This document shows, piece after piece, positions 1 to 7,259 of a stretch of DNA of 15,289 nt. Origin of the DNA: JAUZPB01 sp037140715. GTDB taxonomy: Bacteria; Bacteroidota; Ignavibacteria; Ignavibacteriales; SURF-24. The stretch is from the NCBI GenBank assembly GCA_037140715.1, contig JBAXDX010000070.1, positions 1 to 15,289 of the forward strand, given 5' to 3'. The translations under genes and the position numbers were made by a program. Position 1 is the stretch's first letter. Each line of letters begins with the position of its first letter. The notes under the pieces were generated by a model, which ran no database searches, was not told where the DNA came from, and worked only from the letters and a program-made list of their open reading frames with translations.

Positions 1-55
1 GTATTCTTTGACTCTTTTAGTGTATTCGCCGACTCTTTTAGTGTATTCTTTGACT
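1..55. repeat. Left-edge tandem array, 21-bp period
   Basis: Two complete 21-base units and the start of a third are visible. The conserved part, read on the plus strand, is GACTCTTTTAGTGTATTC (copies begin at 10 and 31, with a truncated copy at about 52). It is separated by a 3-base variable position that reads TTT, GCC, TTT. The array begins at the window edge, so its full length is unknown. On the minus strand the core reads ACTAAAAGAGTC, the same 12-mer that is repeated at the right edge. After the third partial unit the sequence departs from the repeat at about 56. The array is open in frame 1 from the edge to a TGA at 85-87. Confidence 0.85.
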
Positions 56-99
56 TACGGATACCCTTGTTTTACTCCTGAACTATTAAACTGATTCCT

Positions 100-393
100 T
101 TGAGAGCAAAAAAGAATGTATCCGGAGAGGAAAAATTATCTTTTAGTATATTTACAGACGGTTACTATCTCCTTCCGGAAATTAATCTGGTGCATTTTAA
201 TACAGTCAGGGGACTTTGCCATTCTTTTCAGAGTAATTCGGACAGAAGAGAAACTGCGATACCTGTTAAGCAGAATAAACCGGATGGGAAATATATTGCC
301 GGTTCCAACGCAGGAGGATTACCCGGCAGCATTTACATTTATAAGCTTACCGCAGAAAGTTACCCGGGAATAAAAAAGCTGTCGCTTTTGAAA
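100..393 (+). pseudogene. Remnant of a type IX secretion C-terminal sorting tail
   Basis: Frame 1 at 244-393 reads RRETAIPVKQNKPDGKY, then NAGGLPGSIYIYKLTAES, then IKKLSLLK. This fits the final part of the Por/type A sorting domain that ends many secreted proteins in Bacteroidota and Ignavibacteria (family pattern roughly GRxVxxLVNxxKpaGxYxvxfNAsxLpSGiYfYrLxagxxxxxKKmxLLK). The better-preserved part covers about 50 residues. Upstream (about 145-243) there is only faint likeness to the preceding strands (SIFTDGYY, LVHFNTVR), probably with indels. No body of a secreted protein precedes it, and the frame continues past the expected terminal LLK without the usual immediate stop. I read it as the eroded 3' end of a lost gene. 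A chance open frame is the alternative. The frame's 3' extension past 393 overlaps the downstream minus-strand gene and is probably not coding. Confidence 0.5.
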
Positions 394-456
394 TTTAGAA
401 AGATAATCCTGATTGAAATGATATTTTTTCAAATCCAGAGTAAACCACAGACAAAT

Positions 457-759
457 TTAGACCACTACCTCATGAAGAGTGGTGTACTTGGTTGAGTTTT
501 CAGTAATTAAATCGGAAAGTTTCGACATTAATAAGTCAATTCTTTCGTTTTCATTATCATCAAAAGCTTCATAAGAAGCATTGTTTGCAAATATATATAC
601 TTCCTCAAAACTGTTTGCTTTGTTCTTTTTTTCAAAAACAGAATAACTTTCCAGCCCTTCGGATGTAACCAAAGCCTTAAGTTCGCGTGCAATGTTTAAA
701 TAATCTTCCCTTTTAGAAGGAATCACATCATACTGAATAGAAAAAATAACCTTACCCAT
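457..759 (-). CDS. Small ABM-like (dimeric alpha/beta-barrel) protein
   Basis: This is a 100-residue soluble protein with no signal peptide or membrane segment. It starts MGKVIFSIQYDV, has a central helix (SKREDYLNIARELKAL) and ends in a strand (KYTTLHEVVV). Its length and beta-alpha-beta-beta-alpha-beta pattern resemble antibiotic-biosynthesis-monooxygenase-like ferredoxin-fold proteins, which form dimeric barrels. The fold assignment rests on pattern only, and no catalytic role can be assigned. It lies 18 bases downstream of dapF on the same strand, so the two are probably co-transcribed, although a functional link to lysine or cell-wall synthesis is not shown. The ATG at 757-759 is preceded by an A/T-rich leader with weak ribosome-site character. 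It is clearly coding: a full-length ORF with a balanced amphipathic composition. Confidence 0.72.
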   Translation of the reverse strand: MGKVIFSIQYDVIPSKREDYLNIARELKALVTSEGLESYSVFEKKNKANSFEEVYIFANNASYEAFDDNENERIDLLMSKLSDLITENSTKYTTLHEVVV

Positions 760-777
760 TTAATATATCTCCAATGA

Positions 778-1644
778 TTAAAAATACAAGTTCGAATAAA
801 ACTCCCCGGTGAAAGTAACTTCTGCCGGTCCGCTTAATGATACATTTTTCAACTGTGCATCTTCTGTTTGAAAATCCACGATTAATTTAGCACCGCTTCT
901 TGTTATAAGCGAAACAGGAGGTTTTATATTATAATTTAGAAAAACAATTAATGCGCCTGCAACCGAACCGGTACCACAGGCAAGCGTCTCATCTTCAACG
1001 CCTCGTTCATAAGTACGTATTAAAAGCTCACTGCCATTAATCTGAATAAAATTTACATTTGTCCCGCCGGGAGCAAAATCAGGTAAATTTCTTATCGCTC
1101 TGCCAAGTGAAATTACAGGAACATCATTTATAGATTTAAAGCCGGACTGTGGATCATTCGGACTGCTCAAAATATCTTCAGTTTGAATAACAACATGAGG
1201 CGAACCGGTATTCGCAAAAGATGCCTTAACTGTATGCTCATTCAGACTGATTAAGAAATTAAGCTTAATATCCTTCGGGGCACTTAAATTAAATTTTACA
1301 GTATCAACATCAATTATCTGTCCTGTATAAACAATATTATTTGAAAGAAAACTTGCCATGCCACTCTTAAGTCTGCCACTTAAACTGGCATATCTTAGAG
1401 CGCAACGCGAGCCATTACCGCAAAGTGTACCGGTGGAGCCATCGGAATTGTAATATTCAAGAGAAAAATCATGGTCAGGAATATCATCAATTACTAAAAT
1501 ACCATCGGCACCAATGCCGTTTCTGCGATCACACAGATTAACTATATTTTTAGAGTTCAGGGTCAGAGAAGGATTAAATCTTTTGTCAAAAAGAATAAAA
1601 TCATTGCCTGCCCCGCTCATTTTTGCGAATGAAATCTTTTTCAT
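778..1644 (-). CDS. dapF: Diaminopimelate epimerase
   Basis: Interconverts LL- and meso-diaminopimelate in the cytoplasm. This is the penultimate step of lysine synthesis and the source of the meso-DAP used in peptidoglycan. The protein has 288 residues, the family's usual size. N-terminal lobe: MSGAGNDFILFD (9-20), GIGADG (43-48), and NSDGS (66-70) followed by CGNGSRC (75-81). C-terminal lobe: PGGTNVNF (192-199) and ERGVEDETLACGTGS (213-227). Cys75 and Cys223 are the two acid/base cysteines that act on opposite faces of the substrate alpha-carbon. Asn14, Asn66, Asn198, Glu213 and Arg214 fit the substrate-binding set. The ATG at 1642-1644 gives the canonical N-terminus. It is followed after 18 bases by the ABM-like gene and preceded by 168 bases that separate it from the outer-membrane gene. 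Nothing looks damaged. Confidence 0.97.
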   Translation of the reverse strand: MKKISFAKMSGAGNDFILFDKRFNPSLTLNSKNIVNLCDRRNGIGADGILVIDDIPDHDFSLEYYNSDGSTGTLCGNGSRCALRYASLSGRLKSGMASFLSNNIVYTGQIIDVDTVKFNLSAPKDIKLNFLISLNEHTVKASFANTGSPHVVIQTEDILSSPNDPQSGFKSINDVPVISLGRAIRNLPDFAPGGTNVNFIQINGSELLIRTYERGVEDETLACGTGSVAGALIVFLNYNIKPPVSLITRSGAKLIVDFQTEDAQLKNVSLSGPAEVTFTGEFYSNLYF

Positions 1645-1812
1645 GTTACTTGTAAATTTAAAGTATTAAATATTCCTAAGCAACCAAAATAATAGAAATA
1701 TGAAGAATTATTCCAAAATACAATTATCCGCAATATATTCTGCAAAACAAAAATGCAGGGTAAAATGTCCGGTGTTTATTCATTAGTTAAACCGGTAACT
1801 GAATGCCTGTTT

Positions 1813-3159
1813 TCAAAAATTAAACGGATAAACAAATGATACTCTTGATTCAATTTTCTTCTGCGGAACAAATTCAATAACATTATTATCTTTATCCCTG
1901 TTGGGCGTAAACGTCCAGTTATATACTAATGATACAATCATAAATGGAAAAGGCTTATATCCAACTTCGGCAAACAGATAACTTCTGTCATCAAGTGTAA
2001 ATATATCTTTTTCGTTCCCGATGCGAACTTTATCATAACCTGCGCGCGCTATATATGGGGCACCCGCCGGAGAAATATCAGTCCCAAGATGAAGTATTCC
2101 GCTTTCAGGGTCATTATCCAGCCTCTGATAACTTCCGTTTATCTCAAATATATTTAATATTTTAAGCAGCAGTCCGCCATAAAACCCGCTGCCATTGGTA
2201 GTCAGCGAGTCAAGCCTTTGAGCTTTGCTTATATAATTACTGTTTGCACCTTTGGAAGCCATCTGCAACCTTTCGACCTCATAAAACGAGTTGAAATACG
2301 ATGGTAAATACCTGTCGCCGTTAAATCTGCGTTCAAGCTTTGCTCCGGCGCTGAAAATACCAAGTCCGTTCAGGTTAAGCATTATGCCTGCACTACTCCC
2401 CTGTCCAAAATTTACTATTTTCGCGAAATCATAATAAGGAGTAATCCTGAAATAATCACTTAAACTAACAGGCAGACCCACATCAAAACCCATTACCTGC
2501 ATAACGCCGTAGTCCTTATGTATTTTCACCTGATTCAGACTGTCGAGACTGGCTGAAGAGACTCCGGCATATTTATTAAAATCCCCTGCGAATGTAACTC
2601 CGGTCTCAAGATTACCTAAGACGGGGATGTCCCCCAGTGCCGTAAGTTTAAGCGGTCTTACGAAACCTCTGAAACCGGCAACGCCGGCATCCCCGAAATT
2701 GCCATAAACACTCTCAAAGCCAAACTTTTCCATATCAATGTCAAATTCCAGTCCGATTTTCCTTACATCATAGCTTGGGCTGTTATTGTACATGTACATA
2801 ATGCTTCCGTGTCCGAGCGTGGCATAATCCAAAGCTCCCAGGCGGGCATAAAAGGACTCACTTTTATTTCCGTAGCGGACGTAACGAATAATGCTTAAAT
2901 AATCTGAGGCTTCATTAAAGTTTTCCTTATTAATGTTACCATTAGCATCAAACTCAAGATTAAAATCAAGCCCGATGCCTATCTTAGAGAATGCAATTTC
3001 AGGGCGTAAGCGGATAGAACTATATGGTCTGCCATCAATCCAGGTTACACCGGCTCCGCCGGTAAAGTTTCCCTGATTTGAAGCCGTATAATCCATGAAC
3101 TGGGCATTTGTAACTTTACAAACAAAAAACAGAGCTGCGATAAGTAATATTTTTTTCAT
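1813..3159 (-). CDS. Outer-membrane beta-barrel protein, function unknown
   Basis: A 448-residue exported protein. The start is placed at the ATG on 3157-3159, not at an upstream in-frame ATG 57 bases earlier. From this start the protein opens with a textbook signal peptide (MKKILLIAALFFV, then a likely signal peptidase I cut at TNA|Q), and AGGAG sits 5 bases upstream. The mature part is rich in alternating aromatic/polar strands (for example IGIGLDFNLEFDA, YFRITPYYDFAKI, SRVSFVYPFNF), Gly and Tyr. It ends in Phe, as many barrel proteins recognised by the BAM machinery do. I do not recognise a named porin or transporter family; it resembles conserved uncharacterised outer-membrane proteins of the Bacteroidota/Ignavibacteria group. 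It is transcribed away from the nuo operon and may be monocistronic, since 168 bases separate it from dapF. A T9SS component or a transport porin cannot be excluded. Confidence 0.75.
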   Translation of the reverse strand: MKKILLIAALFFVCKVTNAQFMDYTASNQGNFTGGAGVTWIDGRPYSSIRLRPEIAFSKIGIGLDFNLEFDANGNINKENFNEASDYLSIIRYVRYGNKSESFYARLGALDYATLGHGSIMYMYNNSPSYDVRKIGLEFDIDMEKFGFESVYGNFGDAGVAGFRGFVRPLKLTALGDIPVLGNLETGVTFAGDFNKYAGVSSASLDSLNQVKIHKDYGVMQVMGFDVGLPVSLSDYFRITPYYDFAKIVNFGQGSSAGIMLNLNGLGIFSAGAKLERRFNGDRYLPSYFNSFYEVERLQMASKGANSNYISKAQRLDSLTTNGSGFYGGLLLKILNIFEINGSYQRLDNDPESGILHLGTDISPAGAPYIARAGYDKVRIGNEKDIFTLDDRSYLFAEVGYKPFPFMIVSLVYNWTFTPNRDKDNNVIEFVPQKKIESRVSFVYPFNF

Positions 3160-3200
3160 AACTACTCCTGATAATAACTGTCTAAAAAAATCTGAATGCC

Positions 3201-3229
3201 TATATAATAATTTCACCGGCTAATTGCAA
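3201..3229 (-). promoter_or_regulatory. Putative promoter of the outer-membrane barrel gene
   Basis: On the minus strand TTGCAA (3224-3229) and TATATA (3201-3206) are separated by exactly 17 bases, a good sigma-70-type arrangement. Transcription would begin near 3194, giving a leader of about 35 bases that contains the AGGAG ribosome site before the ATG at 3159. This supports that start. In Bacteroidota proper the consensus differs (TTG / TAnnTTTG), so the assignment depends on the lineage. Confidence 0.4.
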
Positions 3230-3442
3230 TTTTCCCAATAAAGTCTTCTGTCTCATATTATTTATCTGATTCGGACAATTCATTGGCATCATATTATAAT
3301 CTATAATAACATTTAAATGCTGATTAGTCCCTTCAGACTATTAAAAATGTAATACATATTTGAACAGGCATCCATTTGTCAGTTATTCTATTGACCGGAC
3401 ATACTATTTTTCATACAGCAGGTAATTAGGCTGTCTTATCCC

Positions 3443-3471
3443 TTGACATTACTTAGGTCAAATAGTATTTT
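3443..3471 (+). promoter_or_regulatory. Putative nuo operon promoter
   Basis: TTGACA at 3443-3448 and TATTTT at 3466-3471 are separated by 17 bases, a near-consensus sigma-70-type promoter. Initiation would fall near 3478, only about 17 bases before the ATG at 3495, which argues against the in-frame TTG at 3471 as the nuoA start. The -35 hexamer is also the left half of a small dyad, TTGAC (3443-3447) and GTCAA (3457-3461), lying between the promoter elements where a repressor could bind. No transcription data support it. Confidence 0.45.
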
Positions 3472-3494
3472 TGCTAAAAAAAAATCAAGAGTCT

Positions 3495-3950
3495 ATGCTT
3501 ACAGAATTCGGTAAAATTTTTATTTTCATACTTTTAGCGGCTGTTTTTGTAGTAGTTTCTATATTGGTTGCAAAATTTATACGCCCTGCGCGTCCGACTA
3601 AAGAAAAACTACTGACTTACGAATGCGGTGAAAATCCTGAAGGTTCCCCCTGGATAAAATTTAATATCCGGTTTTATGTAGTAGCTCTTATATTTTTGAT
3701 TTTTGATGTGGAAGTTGTACTCCTTTTCCCTTGGGCACTTGCCTATAAAGATTTTGGGTTTGCCGGCTTTCTTACAGGAGCAATATTCCTTTTAGTCCTC
3801 GGTCTTGGGATGGCCTATGAATGGCGCAAGGGAGACCTTGAGTGGGCCCGTCCTGTCATTAATCCCCCTGTATTAAACAAACAGATTTATAAAAAAGAAC
3901 AGCCGGAAACAGCTCAGTCTTCTGAAAGCACAGATGCTTTACAGAACTGA
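3495..3950 (+). CDS. nuoA: NADH-quinone oxidoreductase subunit A
   Basis: Membrane subunit (ND3 homologue) at the junction of the peripheral and membrane arms, next to the quinone chamber. The protein has 151 residues from the ATG at 3495, with three membrane segments (about 7-29, 58-80 and 88-110). The hallmark loop TYECGENPEGSPW (41-53) carries the conserved Cys44 that reports on the active/deactive state in mitochondrial complex I. FDVEVVLLFPWA (70-81) carries the conserved acidic pair Asp71/Glu73. The C-terminus after about 118 is polar, rich in Glu, Gln and Ser, and longer than in E. coli. A TTG eight codons upstream is in frame but lies inside the likely -10 element, so the ATG is preferred. 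It is the first gene of the operon; nuoB follows after 52 bases. Confidence 0.95.
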   Translation: MLTEFGKIFIFILLAAVFVVVSILVAKFIRPARPTKEKLLTYECGENPEGSPWIKFNIRFYVVALIFLIFDVEVVLLFPWALAYKDFGFAGFLTGAIFLLVLGLGMAYEWRKGDLEWARPVINPPVLNKQIYKKEQPETAQSSESTDALQN

Positions 3951-4002
3951 GTATTTAATTTCAGCTATATTTTCTGTTGACACTTTATAACATAGTATAA
4001 AA

Positions 4003-4497
4003 ATGAAAAGTTTATTAGATCAAGAGTTTACAGACAGTAACATTGTAATCACAAAAGTAGATGACCTGCTCAACTGGGCACGCCTGTCTTCACTCTGGCA
4101 GTTAGGGTTCGGACTTGCATGTTGCGCAATAGAAATGATGGCAACATCAGCTTCGCATTACGATTTTGACCGTTTTGGTGTTATTCCCCGTCCTTCACCC
4201 CGTCAGGCTGACATTATAATTATTTCCGGTACAGTAACCTTAAAAATGGCTACCAGAATAAAACGCCTGTTTGAACAAATGGCTGACCCGAAATATATTA
4301 TCTCTATGGGAAGCTGCTCAAACTCCGGCGGTCCTTATTGGGAACATGGATATCACGTACTTAAAGGCATTGACCGTATAATTCCGGTAGATGTATATGT
4401 ACCCGGCTGTCCTCCACGACCTGAAGCATTGCTGGAAGGACTGCTTAAATTACAGGAAAAGATCAGAAAAGAATCAATGGTCAGTAAAACCGTATGA
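4003..4497 (+). CDS. nuoB: NADH-quinone oxidoreductase subunit B (cluster N2)
   Basis: Peripheral-arm subunit (PSST homologue) that holds the terminal [4Fe-4S] cluster N2, the immediate reductant of quinone. It has 164 residues. The four ligands are visible: tandem Cys40-Cys41 in GLACCAIEMM, Cys105 in MGSCSNSGGPYW and Cys136 in VPGCPPRPEALLEG. The loop RFGVIPRPSPRQAD (57-70) lines the quinone cavity together with NuoD. There is no N-terminal extension and no fusion to NuoC or NuoD. The start ATG follows an A-rich leader with no Shine-Dalgarno match, as for several genes in this operon. Its TGA overlaps the nuoC ATG by four bases (ATGA), indicating coupled translation. Confidence 0.98.
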   Translation: MKSLLDQEFTDSNIVITKVDDLLNWARLSSLWQLGFGLACCAIEMMATSASHYDFDRFGVIPRPSPRQADIIIISGTVTLKMATRIKRLFEQMADPKYIISMGSCSNSGGPYWEHGYHVLKGIDRIIPVDVYVPGCPPRPEALLEGLLKLQEKIRKESMVSKTV

Positions 4498-5021
4498 AAA
4501 CAAGAGAAGAAATATTTAACAGTCTGAAGCAGGAATTCCCACGGGATGTACTGGAATTTCAAAATGTACCTGTCGAACCGGTTATTACAGTAAATCCGCT
4601 GGCAATAAATAAAATTTGTCATTTCTTACGCGATGTTGAAGGCTTTGAGTTTGATACTTTAATGTGCCTTTCAGGCATAGATGATGCCAACGGAGAGAAA
4701 ATAACTGAAGCTGACGGTACTGTAACTATCAAAGGCGGTGTCCTTAGTGTCTATTACCACTTATATTCTATAAAACTTAATCATAAGGTTACTCTTAAAG
4801 TTTCAGCATCGAGAGAAAACCCTGAAGTTGAATCAGTCGAAAGTATCTGGAAATGCGCTGACTGGCATGAGCGTGAAGCTTATGATATGTTTGGCTTTAT
4901 ATTTCTGCATCATCCTGATTTAAGAAGAATTTTAATGCCTTATGACTGGGAAGCAGGATATCCTTTAAGAAAGGATTACAAAAATCCTGAGTTTTACCAG
5001 GGAATAAAAATCCCATACTAA
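4494..5021 (+). CDS. nuoC: NADH-quinone oxidoreductase subunit C
   Basis: Structural peripheral-arm subunit (30-kDa homologue) that packs NuoD against the rest of the hydrophilic arm; it binds no cofactor. It has 175 residues. An N-terminal alpha/beta domain (GFEFDTLMCLSGID, 50-63) is followed by the family signature around 123-153 (ADWHEREAYDMFGF, then HHPDLRRILMPYDW) and GYPLRKDY near the end. It is a separate gene, not fused to nuoD as in E. coli. The start overlaps the nuoB stop by four bases. A gap of 49 A-rich bases separates it from nuoD. Confidence 0.96.
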   Translation: MKTREEIFNSLKQEFPRDVLEFQNVPVEPVITVNPLAINKICHFLRDVEGFEFDTLMCLSGIDDANGEKITEADGTVTIKGGVLSVYYHLYSIKLNHKVTLKVSASRENPEVESVESIWKCADWHEREAYDMFGFIFLHHPDLRRILMPYDWEAGYPLRKDYKNPEFYQGIKIPY

Positions 5022-5070
5022 ACAGAGTATTATCTTTCTCTAAAAAAAACTATAATAAAAAATTATAAAA

Positions 5071-6186
5071 ATGGCATTTAAAACTGAAGAAATGATATTG
5101 AACATGGGTCCTCAGCATCCGTCAACACATGGCGTGCTAAGACTTGAAGTCGAGCTTGACGGCGAACTTATCATTAGTGTAAAACCACATATCGGATATC
5201 TGCATCGTTGCTTTGAAAAACATTGTGAAGCAATGACCTATCCGCAGGTTATTCCATATACTGACCGTATGGATTACCTGGCATCGATGTATAATAATTT
5301 CGGTTATGTGGTTACAATGGAAAGATTCCTCAATATCCAGGTACCAGAGAGAGTTGAATACATCAGAGTAATTATGGGCGAGCTTCAGAGAATAGCTTCG
5401 CACCTTGTTGCTCTTGGCACTTACGGTGTTGATATTGGCGCTTTTACACCTTTTCTTTACTGCTTCAGGGACCGCGAGAAAATTCTAAGCCTGTTCGAAA
5501 TGACATGTGGCGCGAGGTTACTATACAATTATATGTGGATTGGCGGATTGTCGCATGACCTGCATCCTGATTTCATACCTGCGTGTAAGGAATTTCTAAG
5601 GTATTTCAAACCAAACATAACAGAACTCAATAACCTGCTCTCATTTAATAAGATTTTTATCGAAAGAACCGCTAATGTCGGCATATTGCCAGCTGAAACC
5701 GCAATAAATTATGGTGTTACCGGTCCAAATCTAAGGGGTAGCGGCGTTAAGTATGACTTAAGGCGTAATGATCAATACTCAGTATATGACAGATTTGATT
5801 TTGAAATCCCTGTTGGAACAGGCGCGAATGGTACTTTAGGCGACTGCTGGGACAGATATTATGTCAGGGTCCGCGAGATGGAAGAAAGCATTAAGATCAT
5901 TGAACAGGCTCTCGAACAACTGCCCGAAGGAGACATAAATACTGCTATCCCAAAGAGGATTAAGCCGCCAGCCGGTTCAATCTATGGCAGAGTAGAGAAT
6001 CCAAAAGGCGAACTTGGTTATTTTATTATGAGTGATGGCTCTACAAGCCCGTACAGGCTGAAAGTCAGAGGTCCGTCTTTTGTTAACATGACAGTTTTTA
6101 GCGAGCTTTGCAAAGGCCACCTGGTTGCTGATGTAATTGCTATTTTAGGGAGTATCGATATTGTACTGGGAGAAATAGACAGATAA
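5071..6186 (+). CDS. nuoD: NADH-quinone oxidoreductase subunit D
   Basis: 49-kDa homologue, related to the large subunit of [NiFe] hydrogenases. With NuoB it forms the quinone-binding site. It has 371 residues, somewhat shorter at the N-terminus than many homologues, which begin before the conserved MGPQHPSTHGVLRLEV (12-27) seen here almost at once. His20 and Tyr69 (in TDRMDYLASM) correspond to the His and Tyr that bind the ubiquinone head group in other complexes. Other signatures are GYLHRCFEK (42-50), PVGTGANGTLGDCWDRY (about 246-262) and the C-terminal GSIDIVLGEIDR. The hydrogenase-type metal-binding cysteines are absent, as expected. Its TAA shares one base with the ATG of nuoH. Confidence 0.97.
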   Translation: MAFKTEEMILNMGPQHPSTHGVLRLEVELDGELIISVKPHIGYLHRCFEKHCEAMTYPQVIPYTDRMDYLASMYNNFGYVVTMERFLNIQVPERVEYIRVIMGELQRIASHLVALGTYGVDIGAFTPFLYCFRDREKILSLFEMTCGARLLYNYMWIGGLSHDLHPDFIPACKEFLRYFKPNITELNNLLSFNKIFIERTANVGILPAETAINYGVTGPNLRGSGVKYDLRRNDQYSVYDRFDFEIPVGTGANGTLGDCWDRYYVRVREMEESIKIIEQALEQLPEGDINTAIPKRIKPPAGSIYGRVENPKGELGYFIMSDGSTSPYRLKVRGPSFVNMTVFSELCKGHLVADVIAILGSIDIVLGEIDR

Positions 6187-7256
6187 TGTATAATCTACTT
6201 AACAACATTTTAGGCAATGAATATTTAGCCACAATTATTGCCGTTGCATTGCCGCTGTTTATATTTATTCTGCCTTATGCCCTTTATGCTGTTTACGGAG
6301 AGAGAAAAGTTTCCGCTTTTATGCAGGACCGCATCGGGCCTAACCGCGCTGGCTACCAGGGTCTTCTCCAGTCAGTCGCTGATATTCTTAAACTGATTCA
6401 GAAAGAAGATATTATTCCAAATGAAGCTGACAAAAAGCTTTTTAATCTGGCTCCGGTACTTGTTTTTGCCGGCAGTTACGCCGCTTTTGCTGCTATCCCC
6501 TTCTCAGGCGCTTACATCGGTGCTGATATTGACCTCGGACTTTTTTACATACTTGCGATCTCAAGCGTTGTTGTCGCCGGTATTCTTATGGGAGGATGGG
6601 CATCAAATAATAAATACTCTCTGCTTGGTGCGATGCGTTCCGCAGCTCAGATTATAAGTTATGAAATCCCTACTGCTCTTGTGGTCCTGACTATGGTAAT
6701 GGTTACAGGGTCGCTTAACCTCAAAACTATTAGTGAATTGCAGACGGCTTACTTTTGGAACTGGAACATACTGGGCGGAGCGTTCAGCGGTATTGAAAAA
6801 TTCCTGCTTATTCCCTTTATGATTGTTGCCTTTGTAATTATTTACATCAGCACGCTTGCTGAGGTAAACCGTGTGCCGTTTGATATTCCGGAAGCTGAAT
6901 CTGAGCTTGTTTCGGGTTTTCATACTGAATATTCAGGTATGAAGTTCGCAATGTTTTTCTTATCTGAATATGCCAATATGTTTGCTGTTTCAGCTATTGT
7001 CGCCGCTCTTTTCTTTGGCGGTTATCAGTCCCCTTTTGGTTACCTTGGAAATACAATCGGAATTAGTTGGTTTGTACCGGTTGAACAGTTGTTTTGGTTT
7101 ACAATAAAAGGGTTATTCTTTGTATTTGTTCAAATGTGGCTGCGCTGGACTCTTCCAAGATTAAGAGTCGATCAGCTTATGACAGTCTGCTGGAAATATA
7201 TGATTCCTTACGCGTTTGCCAACTTGATTATTGTCGGTTTAATAACATTGATTTAA
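6186..7256 (+). CDS. nuoH: NADH-quinone oxidoreductase subunit H
   Basis: ND1 homologue, the heel of the membrane arm that receives the quinone and couples it to the proton channels. It has 356 residues and about eight to nine membrane helices. Family signatures: GERKVSAFMQDRIGPNRAG (38-56), GLLQSVADILKLIQKEDI (59-76), SYEIPTALVVL (158-168), and the long acidic loop starting at Glu226 (EVNRVPFDIPEAESELVSGF), which closes the quinone tunnel. It begins one base inside the nuoD stop codon (TAATG) and has no room for an independent ribosome site, so translation is probably coupled. nuoI follows after 3 bases. Nothing is missing compared with well-studied homologues. Confidence 0.97.
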   Translation: MYNLLNNILGNEYLATIIAVALPLFIFILPYALYAVYGERKVSAFMQDRIGPNRAGYQGLLQSVADILKLIQKEDIIPNEADKKLFNLAPVLVFAGSYAAFAAIPFSGAYIGADIDLGLFYILAISSVVVAGILMGGWASNNKYSLLGAMRSAAQIISYEIPTALVVLTMVMVTGSLNLKTISELQTAYFWNWNILGGAFSGIEKFLLIPFMIVAFVIIYISTLAEVNRVPFDIPEAESELVSGFHTEYSGMKFAMFFLSEYANMFAVSAIVAALFFGGYQSPFGYLGNTIGISWFVPVEQLFWFTIKGLFFVFVQMWLRWTLPRLRVDQLMTVCWKYMIPYAFANLIIVGLITLI

Positions 7257-7259
7257 TAT

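Larger units (their letters stand above)
3160..3494. other. Divergent intergenic region between the barrel gene and nuoA
   Basis: There are 335 bases without a convincing gene, strongly A/T-rich in the middle (about 3245-3330). It holds the ribosome site of the barrel gene (CTCCT on the plus strand at 3165-3169), one promoter-like pair facing left (3201-3229) and one facing right (3443-3471). I see no riboswitch, tRNA or extended inverted repeat between them. The middle 200 bases hold nothing that I can name. Confidence 0.6.

Noticed and set aside
116..373. Second overlapping plus-strand open frame of 85 codons in the left region
   Set aside because: It is out of phase with the recognisable sorting-tail pattern, has no domain-like composition and no ribosome site; it is a shadow of the decayed region.
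374..389. Short hairpin AAAAGC/GCTTTT that could end the dapF transcript on the minus strand
   Set aside because: Only two G-C pairs, 70 bases past the stop codon, and it coincides with Lys/Leu codons of the sorting-tail remnant; too weak to call a terminator.
1769..1795. Imperfect inverted repeat CCGGTGTTTA / TAAACCGG between the barrel gene and dapF
   Set aside because: Two-base bulge and no following T-run on the minus strand, so it is not convincing as a terminator; no other role is suggested.
3160..3216. N-terminal 19-residue extension of the outer-membrane protein from an upstream ATG
   Set aside because: The extension would precede and spoil a good signal peptide, while AGGAG stands at the right distance before the internal ATG.
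3471..3494. Upstream TTG as an alternative nuoA start adding eight residues
   Set aside because: The TTG overlaps the likely -10 element and adds a lysine-rich leader absent from the family; the ATG at 3495 gives the usual N-terminus.
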